Assembly: GCF_001457415.1 (NCBI RefSeq)
Contig: NZ_LN881721.1
Location: 124,001-188,000, forward strand
Length of the DNA stretch: 64,000 nucleotides
DNA from: Gorillibacterium timonense
Lineage (GTDB): Bacteria; Bacillota; Bacilli; Paenibacillales; NBRC-103111
Reading direction: 5' to 3'
Shown here piece by piece: positions 1-8,255 of the stretch. The translations under genes and the position numbers were made by a program. Every line of letters starts with the position of its first letter. Within the stretch, counting starts at the first letter, position 1. Under the pieces are notes generated by a model. The model was not told the DNA's origin, ran no database searches, and saw only the letters and a list, made by a program, of their open reading frames with translations.

Positions 1-78
1 GCGGTGGAGCACAGCACCGATGCCAAGGGGAATCAAGATCGGGATGATGACCTGCAGCAACGTATCCGCGATGGTCAT
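1..78 (-). CDS. N-terminus of an integral membrane protein (partial, runs off window)
   Basis: Only the first 26 codons are inside the window. The reading starts with ATG at 78 on the minus strand, 4 bases after the stop of the metal-dependent hydrolase gene, with a weak GAGAAG ribosome site. The residues are MTIADTLLQVIIPILIPLGI followed by GAVLHR, that is, one hydrophobic helix ending in a basic residue. This resembles the start of AEC-type (auxin efflux carrier) permeases, but 26 residues cannot settle the family. Tight spacing suggests co-transcription with the upstream hydrolase. Confidence 0.5.
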   Translation of the reverse strand, partial: MTIADTLLQVIIPILIPLGIGAVLHR

Positions 79-82
79 GGGC

Positions 83-790
83 TTACTTCTCTACCAAACT
101 GCGCTCAGGTGCAAAGCTATCTCCAGGCTGCATGTGCCGGCCATGGATTCCCTTGGCCTCCAACGCCTGCACGAATGCAGCGGCGTCTTGGCTGATGGGC
201 GGGAAGGTGTCGTAATGAATCGGGACGACGCAGCGGGCGTTAAGCCACTCTGCCGCAATCCCGGCATCCTCCGGCCCCATCGTGAACCGGCCGCCGATGG
301 GAAGGAAGGCCACGTCGATAGCGAAGCGTTCGCCGAGCCATCGCATGTCGGTGAAGAGTCCGGTGTCTCCGGCATGATAGAGGGTGAACCCGCCCATTTG
401 CAGGATAATACCGACCGGAGAGCCGGTGTAGATCAGCTGCCCGTCCTCGGTGATGGCAGATGAGGCATGCTGAGCCGGTGTAAAGAAGACGCGTCCGAAC
501 GGAAACTCCCAGGAACCGCCAATATGCAGGGCTTCGGTGGCAACGCCATCCTTTGCTAAGAACAGTGTCAATTCCTCCGGCGCTATGATGGTGGCGTTAT
601 TTTGTTTTGCCAGGGGGATTGCGTCGGTGATATGATCGAAGTGCCCGTGGGTCAGCAAAATGTGTTGAACCTGAATTTGGTCGAGCGTAGTGACGGCTAT
701 TGGGTTCTCGGTTATGTAAGGATCAATGATGATGGAATGCGGTCCTTCGGTGATTTGAATACAAGAATGGCCGTGATAATGAATGTTCAT
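83..790 (-). CDS. UPF0173 metal-dependent hydrolase (MBL fold, YtkL-like)
   Basis: This 235-residue protein has the metallo-beta-lactamase fold signature near its start: LLTHGHFDHITDA supplies the HxHxDH metal ligands around residue 50, and further metal ligands follow (YHAGDTG around 140, PIHYDTFPP around 195). Length and order match the cytoplasmic UPF0173 family (YtkL in Bacillus subtilis), whose physiological substrate is not known. The ATG at 790 has AAGGAGAGG eight bases upstream. It is transcribed away from the PaaX-type regulator at 915; the AT-rich 75 bp between them should hold both promoters. The partial membrane protein gene follows closely. Confidence 0.85.
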   Translation of the reverse strand: MNIHYHGHSCIQITEGPHSIIIDPYITENPIAVTTLDQIQVQHILLTHGHFDHITDAIPLAKQNNATIIAPEELTLFLAKDGVATEALHIGGSWEFPFGRVFFTPAQHASSAITEDGQLIYTGSPVGIILQMGGFTLYHAGDTGLFTDMRWLGERFAIDVAFLPIGGRFTMGPEDAGIAAEWLNARCVVPIHYDTFPPISQDAAAFVQALEAKGIHGRHMQPGDSFAPERSLVEK

Positions 791-914
791 CGGTAAGCCC
801 TCTCCTTTTTATAATATAAATTTTAACGACCGATGTTAAATACGTTATATTATACGAGCGCTTAAGATGTCAATCTCTTTCTGTTCATTTTTGGATATGG
901 AGGGAGGGTGTCCC
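791..914. promoter_or_regulatory. Divergent promoter region between MBL hydrolase and PaaX-like regulator
   Basis: This AT-rich stretch separates two divergent genes. It contains several TATAAT-like hexamers (around 843-856, readable on both strands), and an imperfect palindrome CGTTATATTATACG at about 844-857 that a local regulator could bind. Neither exact start site can be fixed by eye. Confidence 0.4.
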
Positions 915-1751
915 TTGCTATCGATAGAAAAACAGCTGCTTTATCTCGTCGCCAGCGGAGACGGTGCGGGCCCGGGGGCTGCTGTAAAGCGTCTTGTAAG
1001 TGTATATGAGGCGCGCGGCGTCTCTCATCAAATCGTCCGCAATTCGCTTGCAAGCTTGAAGAAGGAAGGCTACGTTGCTTCCTCTGAACGATCCCGTTAT
1101 GTAGTCACCCCGCTTGGCGAAGACTTCATCGGGATGATAAACCGGAAGCCCCGCCTGTATGAGCAGGAATGGAATGGGCTCTGGTGCATGGTGCTGTTCG
1201 AAGTGCCGGAGGCGGATCGGAGGAAGCGGGATCGGCTGAGATCCGATTTGCTGCAGCTTGGATTTGGTGCGCTGTACAAAAGTGTTTATGTCTCGCCGTG
1301 GGATTGCCGGGATGAAGTGGTGCGGCTCAGTGAGTTATACGAGATCACCGATTGCGTGACGGTCATGGAGTCGCGGTTTCTCCACAACTGTATCTCTGTA
1401 GACAAGGCCAGAGACTTGTGGCAGCTTGACGCGATTCAAGACCTGTATGTGAGCGGGGAGAGCTGGTATCGGACGGAGTTTGCGCCCGCGCTAGAGCTCG
1501 TCAAGGGAGGGGAAGCGGGTGACGATGGGCTTGGCCTGTTTGTCCGTTTCTTGGAATTGGGCGAGAAGATCGCTGATTTCAGTCTGCGCGATCCGATGCT
1601 GCCGGATGCTTTGCTGCCACAGGATTGGCGGGGCAAGCAAGTCTTGCTGGAATTTGATCGCTGTTTGCTGCAGATCGCACGATCGATTCCGGAATCTTCT
1701 CCCTATCGCCCGTTTGTGAATCGCTTCTTGTCGTTCATGTGGAATGAGTAG
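915..1751 (+). CDS. PaaX-family transcriptional regulator
   Basis: The 278-residue protein has the PaaX layout: an N-terminal winged helix (IVRNSLASLKKEGYV is the recognition helix region), a central domain (WCMVLFEVPEADRRKRDRLR, then LGFGALYKSVYVSP), and a C-terminal domain ending near PYRPFVNRFLSF. Proteins of this family repress aromatic or phenylacetate catabolism genes and respond to acyl-CoA ligands. No paa genes are present here, so the target is unknown. I prefer the TTG at 915, preceded by GGAGGG at the right distance; in-frame starts at 897 (ATG) and 867 are possible but lack a better ribosome site. It may act on the divergent hydrolase gene. Confidence 0.8.
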   Translation: MLSIEKQLLYLVASGDGAGPGAAVKRLVSVYEARGVSHQIVRNSLASLKKEGYVASSERSRYVVTPLGEDFIGMINRKPRLYEQEWNGLWCMVLFEVPEADRRKRDRLRSDLLQLGFGALYKSVYVSPWDCRDEVVRLSELYEITDCVTVMESRFLHNCISVDKARDLWQLDAIQDLYVSGESWYRTEFAPALELVKGGEAGDDGLGLFVRFLELGEKIADFSLRDPMLPDALLPQDWRGKQVLLEFDRCLLQIARSIPESSPYRPFVNRFLSFMWNE

Positions 1752-1847
1752 CAGATTGGAAACGAAAATGCGATATAGAGATAAAACACTGCGGACTTAC
1801 GGTTCCCGGCAGTAAGCCCCACAAGCGGGCTCTCCTGGCCCGCTCGC

Positions 1848-1902
1848 AAAAAGATCGCCCTCCGCTTGGCTGGAATGCCAAGAAGACGGGCGATCCTTTT
1901 TT
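1848..1902. terminator. Bidirectional rho-independent terminator
   Basis: GATCGCCC at 1853-1860 pairs with GGGCGATC at 1888-1895, with an inner GCTTGGC/GCCAAG stem. T runs flank it on both strands (CTTTTTT on plus, CTTTTT on minus). It sits between the convergent regulator and the minus-strand hypothetical gene. Confidence 0.8.
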
Positions 1903-1925
1903 GCAGGCGACGGTGTCGGTCACCC

Positions 1926-2405
1926 TCATTCCTCATCAGAAAGGAAGGCTTTCACGCTTGTAAAGAGGGAGTCCTTCGGGCGGGACCACAAGCGATATGC
2001 TTTCTTTCCGCCGTCCAGACTGATATCGCCTTCGTTGCTGATGAGTAGACTCACGAGTTTTTCCTTGTCGTCATCCACACAAACCAGGGTAATGATCATG
2101 ACTTTTGAGGCGTGCACCCCAGAGATTACGTCACTAACTCCTCTCAGCAACCGGACACCACGAACATCGTGGAAATTTCGGTAAAACTCCGAGATCCTTT
2201 CCCGATCCTTGATCGTCACGTCCTGTGCATGGAACTCTCCATCTACCAAGAGGGTTCCATACATAATCGTTTGAACCTTTTCCTCAGGCGGGAGAACCCG
2301 ATCAGTCGTATAGGGGAATTTATACCCTACAATCCCCCCAACAAGAAGGAGAGCCAGGAATACCAGACTGATGTGGTAAAGTTTTCTTGATTCCTTCTGC
2401 TTCAT
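1926..2405 (-). CDS. Hypothetical membrane-anchored protein
   Basis: I do not recognise a family. The 159-residue product begins with a basic stretch (MKQKESRKLY) and one hydrophobic helix (HISLVFLALLLVGGIVGYKF, residues about 9-28), so it is probably a single-pass or signal-anchored protein with an external domain of about 130 residues. That domain looks mixed alpha/beta, contains ERISEFYRNFHDVRGVRL and ends in acidic residues. I choose ATG 2405 because GGAG lies eight bases upstream; a GTG at 2414 directly abuts that site. It stands alone on the minus strand and shares the terminator at 1848-1902. Confidence 0.6.
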   Translation of the reverse strand: MKQKESRKLYHISLVFLALLLVGGIVGYKFPYTTDRVLPPEEKVQTIMYGTLLVDGEFHAQDVTIKDRERISEFYRNFHDVRGVRLLRGVSDVISGVHASKVMIITLVCVDDDKEKLVSLLISNEGDISLDGGKKAYRLWSRPKDSLFTSVKAFLSDEE

Positions 2406-2477
2406 CTCGATCACTCCAAAAAGAAAATCCCCAAAATTATATAAAGATCATAAAATATGGAATGCAGATCTGCTTTA

Positions 2478-2814
2478 TCAATATATCATTCGGGCTTCCG
2501 TCATCGCAAGATTGAAGATTTTGCGAAGCTCATCCTCTGTCGGATAGAAGTCTTTGCCATAGTTGTTTTGCAGATTAGCCTACACCGTCACCTTCCAACA
2601 AGGAATAAAAGTTATCCCGATCTTCGTCATCGAATTTGCCAAGCGTCCGTACCCTGACAAATTCATGTCCGCCATAAATATCGATTTCCTCACCAAACCG
2701 ATTGTAGAGTGCGATCATATGGCCATCCTGATTCAACTCCATGTACCCGTAACCGTTAGCCTCAGGCGCTTCGCCGTAGAGGAGAGTAAATCTGATTTTG
2801 TCCACCTTGTTCAT
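2478..2814 (-). pseudogene. Small hypothetical gene interrupted by a frameshift
   Basis: The first part, from ATG 2814, encodes 79 residues (MNKVDKIRFTLLYGEAPEAN at the start, then a strongly protein-like acidic sequence) and stops at 2575 after EGDGVG. In the next frame the sequence continues as protein-like text (ANLQNNYGKDFYPTEDELRK, ending NLAMTEARMIY) to a TGA at 2478-2480. Removing one G near GTGTAGGC would join both parts into a protein of about 111 residues. I infer a one-base frameshift, either real decay or a sequencing error. The family is not recognised. Confidence 0.5.
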
Positions 2815-3287
2815 GGGACTCCACCTCTTCCGTTTGTCGTGTATGGATCTTGATTCATTGTGTTCTATCCCTTGCTTGTGTATCCCTCATCTGCCATTGA
2901 CCTGATGAAAATAGTACGTGAAGCGGGCTGAATTGGAAAAAGCGATATCGCGCTTCCTACCCGGAAATTCATTCATCCTACAAAAGGAGAAGGGGGGATC
3001 CCTTACTATGTCGCTCCTTCGCCCATTATCTCTTGACAGGACGCGGTTTGGTGATTACTATAACGTGCCGGTCAACTCTACATGGGGAATCCTAGGTGCT
3101 GCTGGTCCTACACCTCTATGGACTTAGCCAGATAGCAGGATATTTTGACTCAACGCGCCTTTTAGCCTAACCGATTGAAGGTAAAACGGTACTTTAGCCC
3201 CGCTCATTAAGTTGGAAAATTCATCTATAATGAAGGAAACTTTTTTCGATAATTATCGACACTTTCTCAGAAAAGGTGAGTTGGTCT
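2815..3287. other. Long intergenic region with an isolated strong promoter
   Basis: No convincing gene lies here. A 69-codon frame at 2918-3127 has a GTG start, no good ribosome site and low-quality protein sequence. The clearest signal is the sigma-A promoter at 3033-3061, which would give the following coiled-coil/deacetylase operon a leader of about 220 bases, or else drive a small RNA. Confidence 0.4.
3033..3061 (+). promoter_or_regulatory. Consensus sigma-A promoter
   Basis: TTGACA at 3033-3038 and TACTAT at 3056-3061 are separated by exactly 17 bases. The next gene starts at 3288. A second, weaker TATAAT at 3226-3231 lies closer to that gene but lacks a good -35. Confidence 0.6.
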
Positions 3288-4013
3288 ATGCGTTCTCCTT
3301 TCCAAAAGAAGAAGATTGGCCTTGAGCAGCAGCAATCGCGAGAGGATCTTGACATAAAGGGGGACCTGGAAAAGCCACAGGAAGAAGGATCGGTAAATTC
3401 GACTCAATCCGAGACGAGTGAAGAGCCTTCAGGCTCTATTTTGATAAACAAGGGCCATCTGGATAAAAGGTCGCTCGATCTGGTATGCGCCGTTGAACAG
3501 ATCATTAAGGCCAAGCAGCATGTCGAAATGAGCAACAACGATTTGCAAGATCGGCTCAGTCATGCGAACGGGCAAATTGATCGACTGAACAGGGACTCGA
3601 AGAACCTGAGCAAGGTAATCGAGGAGCGCGAGAAGAGCATCTTCGAGCTGGAGCAGAAACTGACCGACAAGAACCTGAAGGTCGATCAGATGATGGAAGA
3701 CTACCGAGAGATCCATACCACCTTGTCTGGTGAGATCGAGGAGCTCAAAAGCGTGATTGAGCTCGAACGCCAGAACTATGCGGGCCTGCTTCAGAAGTCC
3801 AACGAGACGACGGCCCATCAGAATAAGAGAATCAATGAGCTTGAGGAGAAGAATGCGAGGCTTGAAGCCGAGCTCTCCCAAATGAAACAGAAATTTGATG
3901 TCCTTCGCCAGGAGAAGGCACATCTCCTTACGATTGTACATGACTTTACCAACCGGCTGACGTCTCCATTCGCATCGAACGCAGGCTCCACGGATGGAGC
4001 TTCAACCGATTAA
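3288..4013 (+). CDS. Coiled-coil protein of unknown function
   Basis: The 241-residue product is highly charged and almost entirely helical from about residue 60 to 220, with heptad-like patterns (VIEEREKSIFELEQKLTDKN, RINELEEKNARLEAELSQMK). The first 60 residues are polar and rich in Q, E and S, probably disordered. There is no signal peptide or membrane helix, so it should be cytoplasmic. ATG 3288 has AAAGGTGAG seven bases upstream. The gene is followed 33 bases later by a membrane polysaccharide deacetylase on the same strand, which suggests a shared role at the envelope, perhaps as a scaffold; this is inference. No specific family is recognised. Confidence 0.7.
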   Translation: MRSPFQKKKIGLEQQQSREDLDIKGDLEKPQEEGSVNSTQSETSEEPSGSILINKGHLDKRSLDLVCAVEQIIKAKQHVEMSNNDLQDRLSHANGQIDRLNRDSKNLSKVIEEREKSIFELEQKLTDKNLKVDQMMEDYREIHTTLSGEIEELKSVIELERQNYAGLLQKSNETTAHQNKRINELEEKNARLEAELSQMKQKFDVLRQEKAHLLTIVHDFTNRLTSPFASNAGSTDGASTD

Positions 4014-4046
4014 GGTCATATCGAGATTGGGAAGAGAAGGACGAAG

Positions 4047-5345
4047 ATGGGGATAGAGACATACAGCATACAGGTGATAGAGCTGCTGTCACTTGGGAAG
4101 ACCTCCGATGGAGGACATCAGATCGAGGTCGCCGTTACCCATGAAGACAAGCATGCCACATACGTGATCGATATAGACGAGTTTACGTTTCGAGGTCTTG
4201 AAGTGCTGCAGCCGTTGAATGGAGGCAGGGCTCGACTCTCTCCCTATCCCAAGTGGGACCCTTATCGAAACACCTACTATTGTTCTCTTATCAAAACCAC
4301 AAGCGTCAGCCGAGAAACGCTACCCTATGCATGCAGCGAAGAATACCTCAATCAGCTAAAGCGGATTAGGCAAACCGACCTTCCGCCCATTCCGATGAGC
4401 GAGGGAGGGCAGGATGACGGCGTAAAGAAACCCGCCCGCAACCAAGCTCGATGGCTGCGCCAATTCCCTGCACAAGCGCCGAGGGTCGCCAATCTGCTCC
4501 TCGTCATGTACGTCTTGCTGCTTGTCCTATCCATCCCTTCCGAGGGCAAGGCAAATGCCGTGAATATCATTAACGGGCCAATCAGCGAAGGGAAAGTCGT
4601 GGTCACGGCGAATGATTCGAATGACTTGAATGACTCGATTGTTCCCGCATCTATGAGTAATTGGGACAAGGAAGATCTCCCGTCTATGGTTGTCGCAGCA
4701 GACCAACAACAAGTTCAAACCCAAGCTTCGATTCAACCTAGCGCGGATCAGGTGGACTATGAGGTCATGGACGTCGCGGAAGAGAAGATCTTCGGGCTGC
4801 CGAAGAACTACATCGCCCTAACCTTCGATGATGGGCCTTCCACGCACACGCAGAAGATCGTAGACATTCTGACGGAGAACAAGGTGGCAGCGACGTTTCT
4901 ATTCGTAGGGAAGAATGTGGAGCGCAATCCGGATGCCGTTACTTATGCGAGCGAGCATGGGATGTCAATCGGGAATCATTCCTGGGATCACAGTGTCCTG
5001 ACGAAAGCCACTCCTGCGAATCAGAGCAAGAACTTGTCAATGACGAGCAACCTCATTGAATCCCTAACGCACGCTTCCGTCACTCTGTTTCGCCCCCCAT
5101 ACGGCGCGGTTAACGATGAGCTGGTCAACGTGGCCAAGAAGCAGCATATGAAGACGCTCCTATGGAATCGCGACCCGGAGGACTGGAATGCCAAGAAGCC
5201 CGAGGACATCATTCGCTACTTCCATGAGGTTGATGTGTCCGGTGGCGTATATGTGCTGCATGAAGACAAGAACACGGTAGATGCGCTTCCCGCTATCATA
5301 AACTACCTAAAAGAAAAGAATGTAACGTTCGTTATTTTCAAATAA
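4047..5345 (+). CDS. Membrane-anchored polysaccharide deacetylase (NodB domain)
   Basis: The 432-residue protein has three parts: an N-terminal domain of about 140 residues that I do not recognise, a hydrophobic helix (residues about 151-168, LLLVMYVLLLVLS), then a linker and a C-terminal NodB domain. The deacetylase motifs are visible: TFDDGP, NHSWDH for the zinc ligands, RPPYG, and a final LHE where most family members have LHD. These enzymes remove N- or O-acetyl groups from peptidoglycan, chitin or related polymers using a divalent metal. The topology implied is a cytoplasmic N-terminus and an external catalytic domain. The gene follows the coiled-coil gene, probably in one operon, and ends at a clear terminator. 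Confidence 0.85.
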   Translation: MGIETYSIQVIELLSLGKTSDGGHQIEVAVTHEDKHATYVIDIDEFTFRGLEVLQPLNGGRARLSPYPKWDPYRNTYYCSLIKTTSVSRETLPYACSEEYLNQLKRIRQTDLPPIPMSEGGQDDGVKKPARNQARWLRQFPAQAPRVANLLLVMYVLLLVLSIPSEGKANAVNIINGPISEGKVVVTANDSNDLNDSIVPASMSNWDKEDLPSMVVAADQQQVQTQASIQPSADQVDYEVMDVAEEKIFGLPKNYIALTFDDGPSTHTQKIVDILTENKVAATFLFVGKNVERNPDAVTYASEHGMSIGNHSWDHSVLTKATPANQSKNLSMTSNLIESLTHASVTLFRPPYGAVNDELVNVAKKQHMKTLLWNRDPEDWNAKKPEDIIRYFHEVDVSGGVYVLHEDKNTVDALPAIINYLKEKNVTFVIFK

Positions 5346-5363
5346 ATCGTCCTCTTACTGATC

Positions 5364-5397
5364 AAGGCACCTTTCCTGAGGTGCCTTTTATTTTTCC
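5364..5397 (+). terminator. Rho-independent terminator after the deacetylase
   Basis: AAGGCACC (5364-5371) pairs with GGTGCCTT (5380-5387), followed by a T-rich tract. Confidence 0.85.
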
Positions 5398-5542
5398 TTG
5401 TGCGGTCCTCGAGAGCGGCTCCTTATCATCGAAGGTTTGGGTTTAAAAAAACATTCACAAACTGGCTTATTGTCTTTGTCGTATGATAAGATATGGCTAA
5501 TTTCATGATGCGGCAGTTGTCGAATGCTAAAGGAGAAGGCTT

Positions 5543-7171
5543 GTGAGCTCACCCGCATGGTTTGACCTCTTCTTATTCCTCCTATTGTTTGGGTTATTTG
5601 TTTATGTGTTTGTTACCGTTCGGATCACAAACTTACATAAAGTGTACTTCCTGTTTCATTTTTTTATGATGTTTTGGCCGCTGTGTCAGTTTGCCACCGA
5701 TCTTACACAGAATCCGCAGCTGCAGTTGCTTTTTGTGCTGCTGTCATTTGTCTCGATTCCGATGCTGGCGAGCGGCTGGCTTCTTCTGACCGTCTTTCTG
5801 ACGGGTTATGCGAATCAATTCCGAACGAGACGATTCCTCCTGCTGTTTGTACCGGCTGCTCTTGCAGCAGCGGGTGTGATCCTGAACCCGTATACCCTAT
5901 TTGTTAATCCGGTGGAAGGCGGTTATATCCATCGAGTCTACGGTCCATGGTTCTGGATGATGGTCGTGATTCTAGTAGGCTACTTTTTGGCTTCCCTCTC
6001 TTTCTTGTTTCGGGCATTGAAATCTTCCAAGACGTTATTAACGATCAAGAAGCAAGTGAGAATCACCCTGTGGGGAATCTATGTGCTTGCTGCTTTTGCG
6101 TTTATGGATGTCCTGCTTAATGTCGTCTTTAGTCCATGGCTGCCGATCATTCCCGGACTTACCTCCATGGGGATTTTGGTTTCCGACCTCTTTTTCGTAT
6201 TCGTCATCAAGAGATACAAGGTGTTTGATCTTGTCTCCATCGCTCATGAGGACGTGATCAACACGATTCCCTATGGAATGCTTGTCTTGGATGAGAACGA
6301 ATCGATTATTGAGGTCAACAAAGCGTTACGGTTCTTTATCGACGTGAGTGTCGGGGACCTTTTCGATATGGAGAAGTTTCTTGCGTCTGTTCATGTAGAG
6401 GGGAGCAGCAAGGAGTTCCTGGATCGGTATAAGCAGAAGGAAAATACCTTTTCCCAACTTGAAATCATCGCTCAGCGAGAGAGCGAGCGTCATTATATCC
6501 TGCAGGTTTCTCCGATTGTGGATTCGTACCAGATGCCGATCGGTCATATCATCACGTTTCAGGATGTCTCCCAAGAGCGCTACCTTGTGAAGGAATTATC
6601 CAAAGCCAATCAAAAGCTCGAAGAAATGGCGCTTACGGATAGTTTGACTGACTGCTTCAACCGTCGTTATTTAACGGAGCAGTTGACTAAAGAGGTGATC
6701 ACGAATATTCGCAATCGAACTCCGTTCTCCCTGATCCTCTTTGATATCGATTATTTTAAAGCGATTAATGACCGCTATGGACATGTGATCGGGGATGTGG
6801 TGCTTTATCGTACCGCGCAAACGGTCAAACAATCCATTCGCAGTAGCGATGTTCTGGCCCGATACGGAGGAGAGGAATTCCTCATCTATCTCCCGCATGC
6901 AGACCGTCGGTTGGCGGAACAATTGGCGGAACGAGTAAGAGAAGCGATCGAGTCCCATCGCGTTCGGGTGGGGAATGAAAGCGAACCGATTTCCGTCACC
7001 GTGAGCGTAGGGGGATTAACGGTGGAGAGGTTCGATCAGGAGCAGGTATCGGACAATCTGGAAGGGAGCTTGGTCCAGCTCCTTGCTGACGTGGATAAAG
7101 CCCTTTATCAAGCCAAGCAAAAGGGACGCAATCGGGTTGAATTTGCGGATCGAATTTCATGGCATGCCTAA
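5543..7171 (+). CDS. Membrane diguanylate cyclase (7TM-PAS-GGDEF)
   Basis: The first 220 residues hold about seven hydrophobic helices, in the pattern of the N-terminal 7TM region found on some histidine kinases. A PAS-like domain follows (about 235-350; NTIPYGMLVLDENESIIEVN), then a short coiled linker and a GGDEF domain (about 365-535). The signature is present as RYGGEEF, with ALTDSLTDCFNRRYL ahead of it, so the cyclase should be active and make cyclic di-GMP. I do not see an RxxD inhibitory site at the usual place (the residues before GGEEF are DVLARY). GTG 5543 has AAAGGAGAAGG upstream. The SDR gene starts about 100 bases later on the same strand. Confidence 0.9.
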   Translation: MSSPAWFDLFLFLLLFGLFVYVFVTVRITNLHKVYFLFHFFMMFWPLCQFATDLTQNPQLQLLFVLLSFVSIPMLASGWLLLTVFLTGYANQFRTRRFLLLFVPAALAAAGVILNPYTLFVNPVEGGYIHRVYGPWFWMMVVILVGYFLASLSFLFRALKSSKTLLTIKKQVRITLWGIYVLAAFAFMDVLLNVVFSPWLPIIPGLTSMGILVSDLFFVFVIKRYKVFDLVSIAHEDVINTIPYGMLVLDENESIIEVNKALRFFIDVSVGDLFDMEKFLASVHVEGSSKEFLDRYKQKENTFSQLEIIAQRESERHYILQVSPIVDSYQMPIGHIITFQDVSQERYLVKELSKANQKLEEMALTDSLTDCFNRRYLTEQLTKEVITNIRNRTPFSLILFDIDYFKAINDRYGHVIGDVVLYRTAQTVKQSIRSSDVLARYGGEEFLIYLPHADRRLAEQLAERVREAIESHRVRVGNESEPISVTVSVGGLTVERFDQEQVSDNLEGSLVQLLADVDKALYQAKQKGRNRVEFADRISWHA

Positions 7172-7275
7172 GAACAAGTGCAGACAAGGAGCGGCTCCAC
7201 TTGGTAATATGGGGGAGAGTCCCGTTATTAAGCATTGAAGAGAGACCAAAACCAATTGGAGAGGAACCTGAGAGA

Positions 7276-8001
7276 ATGGCACAAACTTTAAAAGCAAAAG
7301 TAGCGATTGTAACCGGTGCAGCAAGAGGGATTGGGAAAGCAACGGCAATTGCTTTGGCCAAGGAAGGCGTTAACGTTGGATTGCTTGCAAGAACTGAGGA
7401 AACGTTGAAAGAGGTAGCTGCGGAAATCGAAGGGCTAGACGTGAAAGCGGCTTATGCAGCGGTCGACATTTCCTCCAGGGAACAAGTTGAAGCCGCGATT
7501 GAAGGATTGAAAAAGGAACTCGGTTCTGCTGATATTCTCATTAATTGTGCGGGTATCGCATCGTTTGGTACCGTTCTTGAGATGGACCCGGAAGAATGGA
7601 AGGCCATCATGGATACCAATCTAATGGGCACCTACTATGTAACGCGTGCAGTACTGCCTCAATTAATCGAAAAAAATGGCGGAGACATCATTACGATCTC
7701 TTCGACAAATGGATTGAATGGCGCGGCTACCTCCAGCGCTTACAGCGCATCGAAATTTGCTGTGATCGGGTTCACCGAATCCCTCGCCCAAGAGGTTCGC
7801 CGCAACAATATTCGGGTATCGACATTAACCCCGAGTACGGTTGCCACCGATATGGCACAGGACTTAAAGCTGATTAAAGAAAACAATGATTCCAAATTCA
7901 TTCAGCCTGAAGATCTAGCGGAGTTCATTGTAGACCAATTGAAACTAAACCCACGTGTGTATGTGAAGTCCGCAGGCTTCATCGCAACAAATCCATTCTA
8001 A
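7276..8001 (+). CDS. Short-chain dehydrogenase/reductase (FabG-like)
   Basis: This 241-residue protein is a classical SDR: the cofactor glycine motif TGAARGIG near residue 13, NCAG around 90, a catalytic Ser in ISSTNG, and YSASK for the Tyr-x-x-x-Lys pair around 155. It should reduce a keto group with NAD(P)H in the cytoplasm, as FabG-type 3-oxoacyl reductases do, but the substrate is not evident. I start at ATG 7276 because the glycine motif then falls at the usual place; an in-frame frame extends upstream to 7159 but that part has no family-like sequence. It is monocistronic or reads through from the GGDEF gene and ends at the terminator at 8020. Confidence 0.85.
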   Translation: MAQTLKAKVAIVTGAARGIGKATAIALAKEGVNVGLLARTEETLKEVAAEIEGLDVKAAYAAVDISSREQVEAAIEGLKKELGSADILINCAGIASFGTVLEMDPEEWKAIMDTNLMGTYYVTRAVLPQLIEKNGGDIITISSTNGLNGAATSSAYSASKFAVIGFTESLAQEVRRNNIRVSTLTPSTVATDMAQDLKLIKENNDSKFIQPEDLAEFIVDQLKLNPRVYVKSAGFIATNPF

Positions 8002-8019
8002 CTCATAGGCAGCTCCATA

Positions 8020-8050
8020 GGGCCATCCCTTTAGTGGATGGTCTTTTTTT
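8020..8050 (+). terminator. Rho-independent terminator after the SDR gene
   Basis: GGCCATCC (8021-8028) pairs with GGATGGTC (8036-8043), followed by seven T residues. The core is shared with the terminators at 10413 and 19373. Confidence 0.85.
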
Positions 8051-8255
8051 ATGCTTATTTTCTCTGGCGCGCGGAGCGTAGAACGGGATAAGGGGCCAAT
8101 TTTCGCCAAATTCTCTTAATAATGCGGCGAAATGTTGTCGATCCATGTTAAATCTTCGTGTTTTCGTAGGATTCTTATGGTTCGGGACTTTAGACTCGAT
8201 TATAATGGGTTTGAATATTATTCCAGACCGATATAGGGACTAGAGGGTGTTATCC

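Noticed and set aside
1824-1843. AGCGGGC/GCCCGCT hairpin as the main terminator of the PaaX-type gene
   Set aside because: No T tract follows it; the hairpin at 1848-1902 next to it has T runs on both strands.
2918-3127. A 69-codon plus-strand frame as a gene
   Set aside because: No ribosome site fits its GTG start, the sequence does not look like a conserved protein, and a promoter lies inside it.
8221-8242. ACCGATAT as a sigma-D (flagellar) -10 for the FIST-MCP operon
   Set aside because: The hexamer fits 7 of 8 bases, but no TAAA lies 15 bases upstream and the start codon would be too close to the transcript start.
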